Shown: in pieces, positions 1-8,401 of the stretch
Layout of the letters: every line of letters starts with the position of its first letter
Numbering within the stretch: the stretch's first letter is position 1
Origin: UBA1546 sp049302185
GTDB taxonomy: Bacteria; Nitrospirota; Thermodesulfovibrionia; Thermodesulfovibrionales; UBA1546
DNA length: 64,000 nt
Direction: 5' to 3'
NCBI GenBank assembly: GCA_049302185.1
Contig: JBAQLV010000027.1
Span: 4,033 to 68,032, forward strand
Notes under the pieces: model-generated
Told to the model about the DNA's origin: nothing
Databases searched by the model: none
The model's input: the letters and a program-made list of their open reading frames with translations, nothing else
Position numbers and translations under genes: made by a program

Positions 1-77
1 TTCCCTCCAAAAAAAATGTATTTCAGATTGGGGTGTTCCTTCATGAACTCAATCATGCTGATTGTGATTTGATCCAT
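1..77 (-). CDS. ArsA-type ATPase, second copy (partial, N-terminus only)
   Basis: The first 25 codons of a minus-strand gene that runs off the left window edge. It starts at an ATG (75-77) with the Shine-Dalgarno core AAGGAG a few bases upstream, and reads into ..LKYIFFGG, the residues that directly precede the deviant Walker A loop of ArsA/Get3-type ATPases. The same register (I-x-I-x ... KYIFFGG versus RRYIMFGG) is seen in the complete gene just upstream, so the two are tandem paralogues 23 bases apart, probably co-transcribed. The ATPase core lies outside the window, so the catalytic residues cannot be checked. Confidence 0.8.
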   Translation of the reverse strand, partial: MDQITISMIEFMKEHPNLKYIFFGG

Positions 78-100
78 CCTCTAACTCCTTGTTTGCGTTG

Positions 101-1090
101 TCAGCCAATCTCTCCAAACATGGCTTTTGCCATCTTCTCAATCATTGGCAGCCCGGTCACATCCCGCTCCATCTCAGGAACAGAGGCTAAAATTTGCGTT
201 CCAAAAGTAGCCTCAATCACCTTCAGATAATGCTCCTGCATCTCAATGCGATTTTTTAAATAATCAGGAATATTCTGTTGTTTCAATTCAGGGGGCAGTA
301 CCCGGTTAATGATGTAACCGCTCAAGGGGACATCAAATTTAGCGAAAAGCTCTGCCGCCTTCAGTGTATCCTTGATCACCATATCCTCAGCTGTGAGGAC
401 AAAAAAGAAGGCAGTCTTCTTTTTATCAGTTAAAATGCTTGAGGATTTGTTGATCCTGTCTTTGATATAAAGAAGTTCATTCAGGATAGCATCTTCATCT
501 AATTCCTTTTCCCGACGGATTACGGCTGCAACCTTGTCATATTCCCTCATCTGTTCCCGAAGGTGGGTAATCTTATCTATCCATGCATCATAGACAGATG
601 CCATGCTGAGATAGTAGAGGGCGTGGCCCAAGGGCACTAAGTCGTAAATGTAGTAGTCATAGCCGCCTTTGACAACGATATCAACCACTTCATCAAAAAT
701 GGCACTTTCTTCCATCGCAGGCTCTGCTCCAGCGGCCTGGATGTAACTCTCAATCTCATCCGGAATCTTATCCATACCATACATGTCAAAAATCTTCTGC
801 CGAATCTCCTGCTGGTATTCCTTTACACGACGGTCAGCATCGATCTCCTGTGCATAGAGATTGGGAATGATTTCTGTCGGCCCTTTTCCGAAGATATCTT
901 TCTCAAAGATATCCGTCAGTGAGGCTTGAGGATCAACAGAAAAGACCAGGACCCGTTTACCTTTTTTTGCTAAATAATAGGCAGCGGCTGCTGAAAAGGT
1001 AGTTTTCCCTAACCCGCCTTTTCCACCAAACATGATGTACCGCCGATCCGGATATCGATCAAAAATATCTGTTAATGAAATGGAAATCAC
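101..1090 (-). CDS. ArsA/Get3-family anion-transporting-type ATPase
   Basis: A 329-residue SIMIBI-class P-loop ATPase. The deviant Walker A GKGGLGKTT is at residues 23-31, followed by the switch motif VDPQASLTD near residue 53. Family members hydrolyse ATP as dimers; classical ArsA drives the arsenite pump ArsB and Get3 targets tail-anchored proteins, but no arsB/arsR or metal-binding cysteine triad is visible, so arsenite efflux is not supported. The only available start is GTG at 1090; an in-frame TAA lies just upstream, and the GGAAGGG sequence sits unusually close to the start codon. It is sandwiched between a small conserved gene and a second ArsA copy, downstream of cstA. The family assignment is firm; the role is unknown. 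Confidence 0.85.
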   Translation of the reverse strand: MISISLTDIFDRYPDRRYIMFGGKGGLGKTTFSAAAAYYLAKKGKRVLVFSVDPQASLTDIFEKDIFGKGPTEIIPNLYAQEIDADRRVKEYQQEIRQKIFDMYGMDKIPDEIESYIQAAGAEPAMEESAIFDEVVDIVVKGGYDYYIYDLVPLGHALYYLSMASVYDAWIDKITHLREQMREYDKVAAVIRREKELDEDAILNELLYIKDRINKSSSILTDKKKTAFFFVLTAEDMVIKDTLKAAELFAKFDVPLSGYIINRVLPPELKQQNIPDYLKNRIEMQEHYLKVIEATFGTQILASVPEMERDVTGLPMIEKMAKAMFGEIG

Positions 1091-1118
1091 CCCTTCCTGA
1101 GTTTATAGAGTAACATTT

Positions 1119-1391
1119 TTAGGCTAAGGCATCTGTTAAATCCCTCTCCCTTAACATCCTCCGCTTCCATGTAGAGATTTGAGGAACCACATAGGGTAGA
1201 AGTCTAAGGGAATAGTATGGGGGCAGGATTGGAACGCCCAGCATATCTCCCATTGTGATAAGGATGAAGAGGTGTTCCATGCTCGCCCTTGTCTTCAGCG
1301 CAAATCGGGCCGAGTCGTGGGCGGCTACCCCATAGACAAATTCCTTAATCGCCTGCAAGACCCCTACTCTTTTTTTCTCATCCTCTGACAT
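1119..1391 (-). CDS. small conserved protein of unknown function (CstA/ArsA neighbour)
   Basis: A 90-residue protein. I placed the start at the ATG at 1389-1391, which has AAGGAGAG eight bases upstream; an upstream in-frame ATG (1436) has no such site. It carries a moderately hydrophobic central stretch (MEHLFILITMGDMLGVPILPP) and a basic, arginine-rich C-terminus. No cysteines or catalytic motifs are visible, and there is no signal peptide. It lies between cstA and the ArsA-type ATPase on the same strand, with gaps of 68 and 28 bases, so it is probably in the same transcript. One possibility is a peripheral membrane accessory of CstA or of the ATPases; that is only guilt by association. Confidence 0.6.
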   Translation of the reverse strand: MSEDEKKRVGVLQAIKEFVYGVAAHDSARFALKTRASMEHLFILITMGDMLGVPILPPYYSLRLLPYVVPQISTWKRRMLRERDLTDALA

Positions 1392-1459
1392 AAGTTTTCT
1401 CTCCTTGTGAGATAGGGTTCGTCCGCTGATTTCCATCAGTCGAACGAACCCCTCAAAGT

Positions 1460-3148
1460 TCAGTTACTCCCAGCGGCTGAAGGTTGTACCCTTAATGCCC
1501 GATACCGGATGAAAGCCTTCGCCCCTTCCACTGCCAGAATAATCGCAGCAATAACCAGGAAGAATCCCACAAGCCCCATCACAGTATTGCCCACCATGGC
1601 CTCTCCTTTAACTTCACCTGTAACGACCTTTTTAAGCAACCCATAAGAGGTATAAAGGAGGGCAGCAATTGTTGTAATAAACATGAAAATCATGGGATAG
1701 AATGTCCAGAAAGCCTTCTTTCCCTCGGACATCAACCAGAGAGTGGCCATCATCAATGCCAGTGAAGCCATCAATTGATTTGCCCCGCCAAACAGCACCC
1801 ATAGATATTGCCACCATCCTGTCATGACCAATAACAATCCAAGGATACTGGCGATGAAGGTTGCGATGTGAGCATTCTTAAAGATGGGGCTGATGTCTCC
1901 TAATAACTCAGATGTGGCTACCCTCATGAATCTGATGACCAGTTGCATCAGGGTGATAGCCACTATGATCATTATCACACTACCATAAGATCTGCCTAAA
2001 TCGAGCGGGAGTCCTAATACCCCCAAGAATTTCGACACACCTGCTGCAAATATACCTCCAGGCCCCTTGGCAATTGCTGCCCCATATTCTGCTGGTGAAG
2101 CATAAATCGTTCCAGCAATGATCAAAGCGAATATGGCGAGCATCATCTCCACAAACATGACACCACCGCAAACAGGGCGTACATCCACTTCATTCTCCAA
2201 TTGGCGTGCAGTTCCTGAACTCGAGACAATGCTGTGCCATCCAGAGATAGCCCCGCAGGCAATGGTCACAAACATGATGGGCCACAAGGGGCCGATTGGG
2301 ATGGAAAAATCGGTAAAGGCTGGAAGGGTAAAATCAGGATGCAGCACAAATATCCCGATCATCCCGAAGAATAGTCCCAGGAAAACGATATAGGAGGCTA
2401 CATAGTTAATGGGAAGTGCAAACCTCCAGATAGGCAGTATAGAGGCAAAATAACAGAAGACAAATGCTGCTATTGCCCAGAGAAGCCGGTTATTGGCAAG
2501 GGATTCCCCAACAACCTTATCAGAGGGCGCTATTGTTCCAAGCCATATCCCAAACATGGCGATTACAACTGTGACGACAGTGGTCAGGATTATGTCCTTT
2601 CTCCACCGGTAGATCATCTGTCCAGCCAGAACCCCGGCAATAGTCAGAAAGAGCCATGCCGTGGGAGAGGATTTCAGATTAACAGCTGTGCTTGTCACAA
2701 CATTTCCAAATGCGCCAGCCATGAGGAGCAGATAAAAATAGATGAATGCCACGAGGATGACTCTTGCCCTTGGAGAAATCAACTTGTAGCTCAAGCCCCC
2801 AAAGGATGCTCCGTCCTTTCGCATCGCCATCATGGCGCTCGAGTAGTCCTGGACCCAACCGATGAAAAGAGTTCCAAGCAGTATCCAGACCAGCGCAGGG
2901 AGCCACCCCCATTGAATGGCAATAATTGGACCAATGATCGGCCCTGCTCCAGCAATGGATTTGAATTGATAACCAAAGAGGATGTTCTTACTGGTAGGCA
3001 TGAATTCCACCCCATCCATATACATCTTGGCTGGAGTAGTCTTCTTAGGATCACACTTGATAATCTTAGTATCAATATGCCTGGCATAGAACCTGTAGCC
3101 GATGAAGGCGACAACAAGGCCTAAAATTATGCCATATATTGAATTCAT
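1460..3148 (-). CDS. cstA: carbon starvation protein CstA (peptide/pyruvate-type transporter)
   Basis: A 562-residue polytopic inner-membrane protein with the CstA signature near the N-terminus (QFKSIAGAGPIIGPI) and about 15 hydrophobic segments. Family members import peptides or pyruvate in response to carbon limitation. The start is the ATG at 3146-3148, preceded by GGAGGT at ideal spacing; an in-frame ATG 15 bases upstream lies before that site and is rejected. The length is typical of the shorter CstA class. It is the first gene of a likely operon with the small protein and two ArsA-type ATPases, driven by the strong promoter at 3221-3249. The substrate cannot be read from sequence. Confidence 0.93.
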   Translation of the reverse strand: MNSIYGIILGLVVAFIGYRFYARHIDTKIIKCDPKKTTPAKMYMDGVEFMPTSKNILFGYQFKSIAGAGPIIGPIIAIQWGWLPALVWILLGTLFIGWVQDYSSAMMAMRKDGASFGGLSYKLISPRARVILVAFIYFYLLLMAGAFGNVVTSTAVNLKSSPTAWLFLTIAGVLAGQMIYRWRKDIILTTVVTVVIAMFGIWLGTIAPSDKVVGESLANNRLLWAIAAFVFCYFASILPIWRFALPINYVASYIVFLGLFFGMIGIFVLHPDFTLPAFTDFSIPIGPLWPIMFVTIACGAISGWHSIVSSSGTARQLENEVDVRPVCGGVMFVEMMLAIFALIIAGTIYASPAEYGAAIAKGPGGIFAAGVSKFLGVLGLPLDLGRSYGSVIMIIVAITLMQLVIRFMRVATSELLGDISPIFKNAHIATFIASILGLLLVMTGWWQYLWVLFGGANQLMASLALMMATLWLMSEGKKAFWTFYPMIFMFITTIAALLYTSYGLLKKVVTGEVKGEAMVGNTVMGLVGFFLVIAAIILAVEGAKAFIRYRALRVQPSAAGSN

Positions 3149-3220
3149 GTACACCTCCTTCAAGTTTTAAAAACCTTTTCGAATTTTTGCCTTATGTAGG
3201 CTTTTACTCCTCTTAAAAAT

Positions 3221-3249
3221 GTTATACCATTAAAAAGAGGCGTTGTCAA
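3221..3249 (-). promoter_or_regulatory. sigma-70-type promoter of cstA operon with flanking inverted repeat
   Basis: On the minus strand TTGACA (3244-3249) is separated by exactly 17 bases from TATAAC (3221-3226), about 70 bases upstream of the cstA start. A six-base inverted repeat, CCTCTT at 3209-3214 and AAGAGG at 3235-3240, brackets the -10 box and could be an operator. Confidence 0.7.
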
Positions 3250-3386
3250 GTGATTGTATAAGTTCCATACAAATGCGACATACTCCATTTCTGTCTGGAT
3301 TAGGTAGTCGATTGGAGTCATCTTACCAAGAGACTTGGAAGACGGAAAAGGGGACGTTGTTAATGCTCACTAATTAGGTAACTCTT

Positions 3387-3923
3387 TCACTTACGCCTTT
3401 TTTTAGCCTCTGCTTTGATAATTGCCCTCAGTTCGGAAATATATTTCTGCGTAGCCTTCTCAACCGTTGCATTATTTTTCTCCATAAAAAAAATAGCCCA
3501 CTGCTGCATGGCAATCTTAGCCGCCTCTGCATCCTTCTGGCCTATCGGCGATCTATAAAATGCAAGAATATTATCCAATTCATCTTCCGTAACATGCAGG
3601 CCGTAATAAACACCCCACGCATTCACTGCATCTTCAGTCGTCCATGTCGGTTTTGCCGCATTAAGGAATTTCTGATATGAATTTTCCAGAGCAGCAAGAG
3701 TGGTTTTCTTTAAACCGGGAAACTGAGTCTTGGCCTCCTGCAGCATCTTGGGAGCGATTAATTTAACCTGCTCATGGCTGTATGACCTTTGCTGTTCTAT
3801 TATTTCATGCAGGCCCTGAATCTTCGCAAGTTCCTTAAGCTTGGCTGCCTTTGACGCCTCATCCGCAAACGCATACGATGCTGTCAGGAGCAGCAAAATA
3901 ACAGCGAATCTAAAAACAATCAT
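3387..3923 (-). CDS. exported DUF2059-domain protein
   Basis: 178 residues with a cleavable-type signal peptide (MIVFRFAVILLLLTASYAFA) and a DUF2059 region containing the family hallmark FYRSPIGQK near residue 137. Start at the ATG at 3921-3923 with AGGAGG upstream; a longer frame from 3959 lacks a site and overlaps the cytochrome stop. The family is periplasmic and uncharacterised. It follows the cytochrome c gene by 32 bases on the same strand, so the two are probably co-transcribed. The C-terminus is lysine/arginine-rich. Function unknown. Confidence 0.8.
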   Translation of the reverse strand: MIVFRFAVILLLLTASYAFADEASKAAKLKELAKIQGLHEIIEQQRSYSHEQVKLIAPKMLQEAKTQFPGLKKTTLAALENSYQKFLNAAKPTWTTEDAVNAWGVYYGLHVTEDELDNILAFYRSPIGQKDAEAAKIAMQQWAIFFMEKNNATVEKATQKYISELRAIIKAEAKKRRK

Positions 3924-3955
3924 TTTACAATCCTCCTTCTTGAGCTGCAATAACA

Positions 3956-4381
3956 TCAAAGGGTATTCAAAAACGCAACGATATTTTCCACATCTTCATC
4001 AAGGAGATATGAAAACGACGGCATGTCTTTAAAGGGATTCCTTATCTGTTCGGCAATATTTTCAGGAGTAGCAGGTTTTTTGCTCACAGGAAGAAGCGGA
4101 TTTTTGAGAATGCCTTTATGCCCGGGTCCCACTTTCCTCTTGTTGCTATAGGCATCATGGCAGAAATAACACTTTGATTCGTAAAGTTCCTTTCCCTTCC
4201 TGATACTCTCAGGGTCTGTTTTCAGAACAATCCCTGCTTTTGAAACCTCTTTTGGGGATTCTTTAATCATGCTGAAAACCTTGTCTGTGCCGAATCTCGT
4301 AATAAGAAGATAATACCCGCCTGAAGTTGCAAACATACCAAAAGTAAGAAGCGCTATCAAAAGCCCTATGATTTTTACCAT
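3956..4381 (-). CDS. membrane-anchored monohaem cytochrome c
   Basis: A 141-residue class I-like cytochrome c. An N-terminal hydrophobic anchor (residues 3-28) is followed by one haem-binding motif CYFCH at 71-75 and a plausible axial methionine at 120 (FKDMPSF), with the terminal helix DVENIVAFLN. It would sit on the periplasmic side and carry electrons. The start ATG (4379-4381) lies inside the DNA of a transposase remnant (4371-4481) and lacks a strong ribosome site, so an insertion or deletion event has probably replaced the original leader of this gene. Downstream is the DUF2059 gene. Confidence 0.8.
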   Translation of the reverse strand: MVKIIGLLIALLTFGMFATSGGYYLLITRFGTDKVFSMIKESPKEVSKAGIVLKTDPESIRKGKELYESKCYFCHDAYSNKRKVGPGHKGILKNPLLPVSKKPATPENIAEQIRNPFKDMPSFSYLLDEDVENIVAFLNTL

Positions 4382-4481
4382 ATCTGTCGTAAATTACAAT
4401 ATTTCCAAGTCCCTTTTCCCCGTGATCTCCGCAGGCTTCATTGGGACAGAAAAAATCGTTCAGATTGAGTGAAATCTCCAT
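4371..4481 (-). pseudogene. N-terminal fragment of a zinc-ribbon (IS1-like) transposase
   Basis: An ATG at 4481 opens 37 codons reading MEISLNLNDFFCPNEAC.., then GLGNIVIYDRYGKN. This CPN-x2-C ... RYGKN pattern is the N-terminal zinc ribbon of IS1-type transposases, in which RYGKN is followed by more cysteines. Here the similarity stops at RYGKN, exactly where the cytochrome c gene begins in another frame. No terminal repeats or catalytic domain remain. Confidence 0.6.
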
Positions 4482-4553
4482 GCAGAGTTATATACCAAAG
4501 CTTCTGAGAATGTCAAGAAAATTTTCAATGAAATGGGGACAATATTTCGTGTG

Positions 4554-5627
4554 CTATTGTCCGATTTTTATCCCCAGTTTTTTGTATAGTAAAGGGAAGT
4601 TTACATTTTCAATAACGAGACTCATGCCTCGATCAACTTTCACCTTATCTCTCAACCGTAACCTTACAGAGAGTTTTTCTAACTTTTTCGCAATACTGTA
4701 AGTATCTTCTCTTACTACCAGAATAGGGACATCTTTCTGTTCTGCTCTTGACAGGATTATTTCGCTGGGATAGAGTTCCCCTGTCAGAATAAGGCATACA
4801 GAGCCTGACTCCATGGCAGATAATTGGATATCAGCCCTGTCACCACCAACGATAACAGCATTATTCCTGGTCTTTTTGAAATATTCTATTGCCTTATCAA
4901 CCTGCATAGCTCCTATCAAGAAATGCTCTACGAGATTACTGAGCTTATCATGGCAACACAAAACCTTTCCACCAAGCATTTCACTCAGCTCTTCGACAGT
5001 AATTGACCCTACTATCGAGTCGTGTGGAATTACACCGAGAATATCCACATTCTTTCTTTTCAGAAAAGGCACGGCATATTCATCTGCACTTTGTTTATGC
5101 TCAATGGTAACTTTATTCAATATCACTCCAATGAATCTGTCTTTGAGGTCCTTTTTCGCCTGAAGGACATAATCGACAATATATTCACCCTCATATTTCA
5201 CCACAATGACAACTTTGGAATTGAGACGTTTTATCACCTGAAGACCTTGAACACCCAAATAATTTCCGGTGTATATGCTTCCATAACCGCCAACCAGCAT
5301 GATGTCCTTATCTTTTGACATGTCATTATAGGATTTCAAAATTTTTCTTAAAAGCCCTTTGACATCCTTCAGGTAGCTTTTTACCGCAAGCTCCTGTGTC
5401 AATACCACAGGGCATATCTCTGAGACAGGGTCTTTCAGTTCAAGTGCTCTATAGATGCGCCAGGCATCGTTATCTGTAAGTATATCGTCTACCTTAATGG
5501 GAAGGATACCAACAGGTTTTATATAACCTACCCTCAGGCCATCTTTTTTAAATTTTTGGCCCAGTCCCATGGTTATCAGGGTCTTGCCCGTGTATCCTGA
5601 TGTTGATCCTACGTATAAAGAAATCAT
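4554..5627 (-). CDS. BioD-like P-loop / DRTGG-domain protein (phosphotransacetylase-N-like)
   Basis: 357 residues. The N-terminal P-loop GSTSGYTGKT (7-16) begins an AAA_26/BioD-like domain like that at the N-terminus of long phosphotransacetylases; the C-terminal third is a DRTGG domain (..AVIVGGDRADIQLSAMESG..). There is no phosphotransacetylase catalytic domain. The start ATG (5625-5627) is one base after the stop of the upstream ADP-forming acetyl-CoA synthetase, with AGGAGG eight bases before it; an in-frame ATG nine bases upstream is too close to that site. Stand-alone proteins of this type commonly sit beside acetate-metabolism genes, as here, and a regulatory nucleotide-sensing role is an inference. 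Confidence 0.8.
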   Translation of the reverse strand: MISLYVGSTSGYTGKTLITMGLGQKFKKDGLRVGYIKPVGILPIKVDDILTDNDAWRIYRALELKDPVSEICPVVLTQELAVKSYLKDVKGLLRKILKSYNDMSKDKDIMLVGGYGSIYTGNYLGVQGLQVIKRLNSKVVIVVKYEGEYIVDYVLQAKKDLKDRFIGVILNKVTIEHKQSADEYAVPFLKRKNVDILGVIPHDSIVGSITVEELSEMLGGKVLCCHDKLSNLVEHFLIGAMQVDKAIEYFKKTRNNAVIVGGDRADIQLSAMESGSVCLILTGELYPSEIILSRAEQKDVPILVVREDTYSIAKKLEKLSVRLRLRDKVKVDRGMSLVIENVNFPLLYKKLGIKIGQ

Positions 5628-5628
5628 T

Positions 5629-7725
5629 TCATTCACCTCCTATGGTAAATCGTGCATCAATGGCTACTGCTCCCTCTCCCCTTTGCCTGACCAGGAGCGG
5701 GTTTATATCAGCCTCAATAATCTGGGGAAAATCCATAGCCATTTGAGACAAGATTAATAACGACTTCTCAATGGCCTCAATATCTGCCTCTGCCTCTCCT
5801 CTCACTCCTCTCAACAATGGAAATGTTTTCGTCTCCCGGATCATTTCATGAGCATCTTCCTGGCCTAATGGAACAATCCTGAATGAAACATCCTTTAACA
5901 CTTCAACATAAATCCCGCCTAATCCGAACATAATCATGTGTCCAAACTGCGGATCTTTCGTTATACCCATGATTACTTCTTTTCCTTTCGGTATCATTTC
6001 CTGAATCATTACCCCGTATATATGTGCAGTAGGCATAATACTTCTTACATGGGTGGTAATATCGAAGAAAGCATTTTCTACATCTTTTTTACTGTTCAGA
6101 TTAACTTTTACACCACCAATATCACTCTTATGGATAATCTGTGGTGAAATGATTTTCATTACGACCGGATACCCTATCCCCTTTGCAGCGGCAACAGCCT
6201 CTTCTGATATCCTTGCAAATAAGCTCTTTGGTTGATTAAATCCATAGGCATGTAAAACATTATGAACTTCCAATTCGTATAAGCGATCACGATTTTCTTT
6301 TTTAACGGTATCAAAAATTTGAACAGCCTTTTCTTTTGGGCCATTAAACCTGGGATAATGTTTTTCAGGTCTATTTATCCATAGATGATAGCGATACATG
6401 GCATTCATAGATGAGACCATTTCTTCCGGATAGCTGTAATTGGGTACACCGTATTTCATGAGTGTTTTGTTACCAGCTTCAACACTTTTCTTCCCCATGA
6501 ATGATGTGAGTATCGGCCTGTCAATCAGTTTGGAGACATTCACAACTGCCATGGCTGTTGCCTCAACATCTACCACTGCTGTCGGTGTCAGGATCACCAT
6601 GACACCATTTATCCTCTCATCTTTCAGGACAGTATTGAGCGCTTTTTCATATCTGTCAGCGCCTGAGTCTCCAAGGATGTCTATTGGGTTATAAAATGAT
6701 GCGACAGGTGGCAGAAATGTTCTGAGTTCATCTGTTGTTTCCTTATGTAATGGGATAAGCTGGAGGTCCGACTTATCACAGGCATCTGCTGCTAAAATCC
6801 CCGGCCCTCCAGAATTAGTTACGATAGCAACATTGGGACCCTTGGGCAGAGGCTGATTGGCAAAGGCGATGGCATAATTAAAAAGTTCATTTACGGTATG
6901 TGCCCTGATAACACCAGTTTGTTTAAAGGCAGAATCAAAGGCTGCCTCACGTCCTGCAAGTGCACCGGTATGAGAAGATGCTGCTTTTGCTCCTGCGCTG
7001 GTAATACCCGACTTCAATATAATGAGGGGTTTCTTCTTGGATACCTGGCTTGCAACTTCCATAAACTTTCTTCCGTCACTAACACCTTCAATGTATCCCA
7101 GGATGACTTTTGTATTCTCATCTTCAGCCAGTGCCAGCATGATATCTGTATCTGTTATGTCTGCCTTATTTCCCATACTGATGAATTTTGAAAAACCAAT
7201 TTCATCAGGCAAGGCACGATCAAGAACAGCAAGGCAGAGTGCGCCTGATTGTGAGAAAAACCCGATACCACCCTTAGCAGGCATGCCAGCAGCAAATGAT
7301 GCATTAATCTTAGAATGAGTGTCAATCATACCAAGACAGTTGGGACCTATAAACCTGACCCCTAATTCTTGTGCTTTTTTGATCAGTTCATTTTCCAGCT
7401 TTGCACCTTCTATCCCGCTTTCTCTAAACCCGGCGGTTATGATGATAGCAGAGTCAATTTTCTTTGCCCCACATTGCTCGATGACTTCCAATACATTTTT
7501 TGGAGGTACAACTACTACTGCTAAATCAATTTTACCAGGCACATCAAGAAGTGAAGGATATGCCTTCACACCTAAAATTTCTGATGCACCTGGGTTAATG
7601 GGGTAAATAGCTCCCTGATAGTCATATTGAATCGCATTTTTGAGAATATCATAACCCACCTTCCCTGGTGTCCTTGAAGCGCCGATGACTGCAATTGATT
7701 TCGGGTTAAAAAAATTATTCAGCAT
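5629..7725 (-). CDS. acetate-CoA ligase (ADP-forming), fused alpha/beta subunits
   Basis: 698 residues. Domain order: CoA-binding Rossmann domain (SIAVIGASRTPGKVG near residue 9), succinyl-CoA-ligase-like domain with the likely phosphorylated His252 in SSHTGALAG, then a C-terminal ATP-grasp region (about 470-698; VMKIISPQIIHKSDIGGV). Catalyses acyl-CoA + ADP + Pi to acid + ATP + CoA, conserving energy from acetyl-CoA, or the reverse; a related acyl-CoA could be the substrate. Its stop is one base from the DRTGG gene, indicating an operon. No clear ribosome site is seen before the ATG at 7725; the next upstream DNA is the IS256-type remnant. Confidence 0.88.
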   Translation of the reverse strand: MLNNFFNPKSIAVIGASRTPGKVGYDILKNAIQYDYQGAIYPINPGASEILGVKAYPSLLDVPGKIDLAVVVVPPKNVLEVIEQCGAKKIDSAIIITAGFRESGIEGAKLENELIKKAQELGVRFIGPNCLGMIDTHSKINASFAAGMPAKGGIGFFSQSGALCLAVLDRALPDEIGFSKFISMGNKADITDTDIMLALAEDENTKVILGYIEGVSDGRKFMEVASQVSKKKPLIILKSGITSAGAKAASSHTGALAGREAAFDSAFKQTGVIRAHTVNELFNYAIAFANQPLPKGPNVAIVTNSGGPGILAADACDKSDLQLIPLHKETTDELRTFLPPVASFYNPIDILGDSGADRYEKALNTVLKDERINGVMVILTPTAVVDVEATAMAVVNVSKLIDRPILTSFMGKKSVEAGNKTLMKYGVPNYSYPEEMVSSMNAMYRYHLWINRPEKHYPRFNGPKEKAVQIFDTVKKENRDRLYELEVHNVLHAYGFNQPKSLFARISEEAVAAAKGIGYPVVMKIISPQIIHKSDIGGVKVNLNSKKDVENAFFDITTHVRSIMPTAHIYGVMIQEMIPKGKEVIMGITKDPQFGHMIMFGLGGIYVEVLKDVSFRIVPLGQEDAHEMIRETKTFPLLRGVRGEAEADIEAIEKSLLILSQMAMDFPQIIEADINPLLVRQRGEGAVAIDARFTIGGE

Positions 7726-7870
7726 ATGACTTAATATATATTACCCAAAGAATAGTTTATTTTGAAAGAGAAAATTTGTAAATAGCAAAACGTTAGGGGA
7801 GTATATTGTTACCATGTAGAAAATAGCATAAAGAGAGACGTTATACTAAATTTAGTTGAAATTTGAAAAA

Positions 7871-8318
7871 GTGGCTCCCCTGTGGAATAATCCACAGAAC
7901 GGAAAAACATTAAAAGAAAAGAAAGGAGCCACTAATGAAAGTATCCACAAGAGACAGGAAAAAAGCAACAAGGGGATTTGAGGGGTTATTCGGGAGACAG
8001 GAGTTGATAGACCGGCTATACAGGATTATCAGCAAAGGCAAGCAGGGGTTAGACACATTTTTACTGATGATAGGCGGGATGATAGCAGAGGCGATTATGT
8101 ACATAGAACGTGAAGAGATATCAGGTCCAGACTATCGTCCTTGTACGCCGGGCTTGCAGAAATGGGCAAGTCAGAAGGGTTCTATATATTTGGGTGATCA
8201 GAAGATACGCGTTGAGCATCCGAGGCTTCGTGATCGGCGCGGAGAGGTTGTATTGAAGAGTTATGAAAAGCTGAAGGAAGCGGGAGCATTTTCGGAGGAG
8301 TTGTTAGAGAAGGTTCTG
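7871..8318 (+). mobile_element. left part of an IS256/mutator-type insertion sequence (remnant)
   Basis: The element begins near GTGGCTCC at 7871 and contains an 18-base near-palindrome (CTGTGG..CCACAG, 7880-7897). An inverted copy of the first eight bases, GGAGCCAC (7925-7932), lies immediately before the transposase ATG. Similarity to IS256-type transposases ends near 8318, where the sequence switches to a chromosomal gene on the opposite strand. The right half and right terminal repeat are missing, so the exact left boundary is approximate. Confidence 0.65.
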
Positions 8319-8384
8319 CCAATTTTATCTCTTCCAGAGAAATGTCTTCCTTTGCATCAAAAATTGCAAGATAAAGCATTTTAA
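7935..8384 (+). pseudogene. truncated IS256/mutator-family transposase
   Basis: A 149-codon frame whose first ~128 residues match the N-terminal region of mutator-type transposases (..LMIGGMIAEAIMYIER.., then GSIYLGDQKIRVEHPRLRD). The DDE catalytic domain, which should span the following ~280 residues, is absent. From about residue 128 the frame reads antisense through the 5' end of an interrupted gene (8319-8379) and stops. AAGGAG precedes the ATG. The protein cannot transpose. Confidence 0.75.
8319..8379 (-). pseudogene. 5' end of a small gene disrupted by the IS256-type element
   Basis: On the minus strand AAGGAGG precedes an ATG at 8377-8379 that encodes MLYLAIFDAKEDISLEEIKL before running into the transposase remnant. 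The excellent ribosome site and sensible N-terminus, 22 bases downstream of the acs stop, show a real small gene that once followed acs. The visible part is too short to name the family; it resembles the start of small dimeric alpha/beta-barrel (DUF3303-like) proteins, which is a guess. Confidence 0.55.
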
Positions 8385-8401
8385 ACCTCCTTTCTTATGT
8401 T

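Noticed and set aside
101..1090. Arsenite-efflux ATPase role.
   Set aside because: No arsB, arsR or arsD nearby and no clear metalloid-binding cysteine triad.
3300..3386. Short sequence GGGGACGTTGTTAATGCTC before the DUF2059 stop, thought to be a REP-transposase flank.
   Set aside because: Too short to assign and no transposase or hairpin is present.
4263..4370. C-terminal part of the frame that begins with the IS1-like zinc ribbon.
   Set aside because: It is antiphase reading of the cytochrome c gene with no transposase similarity.
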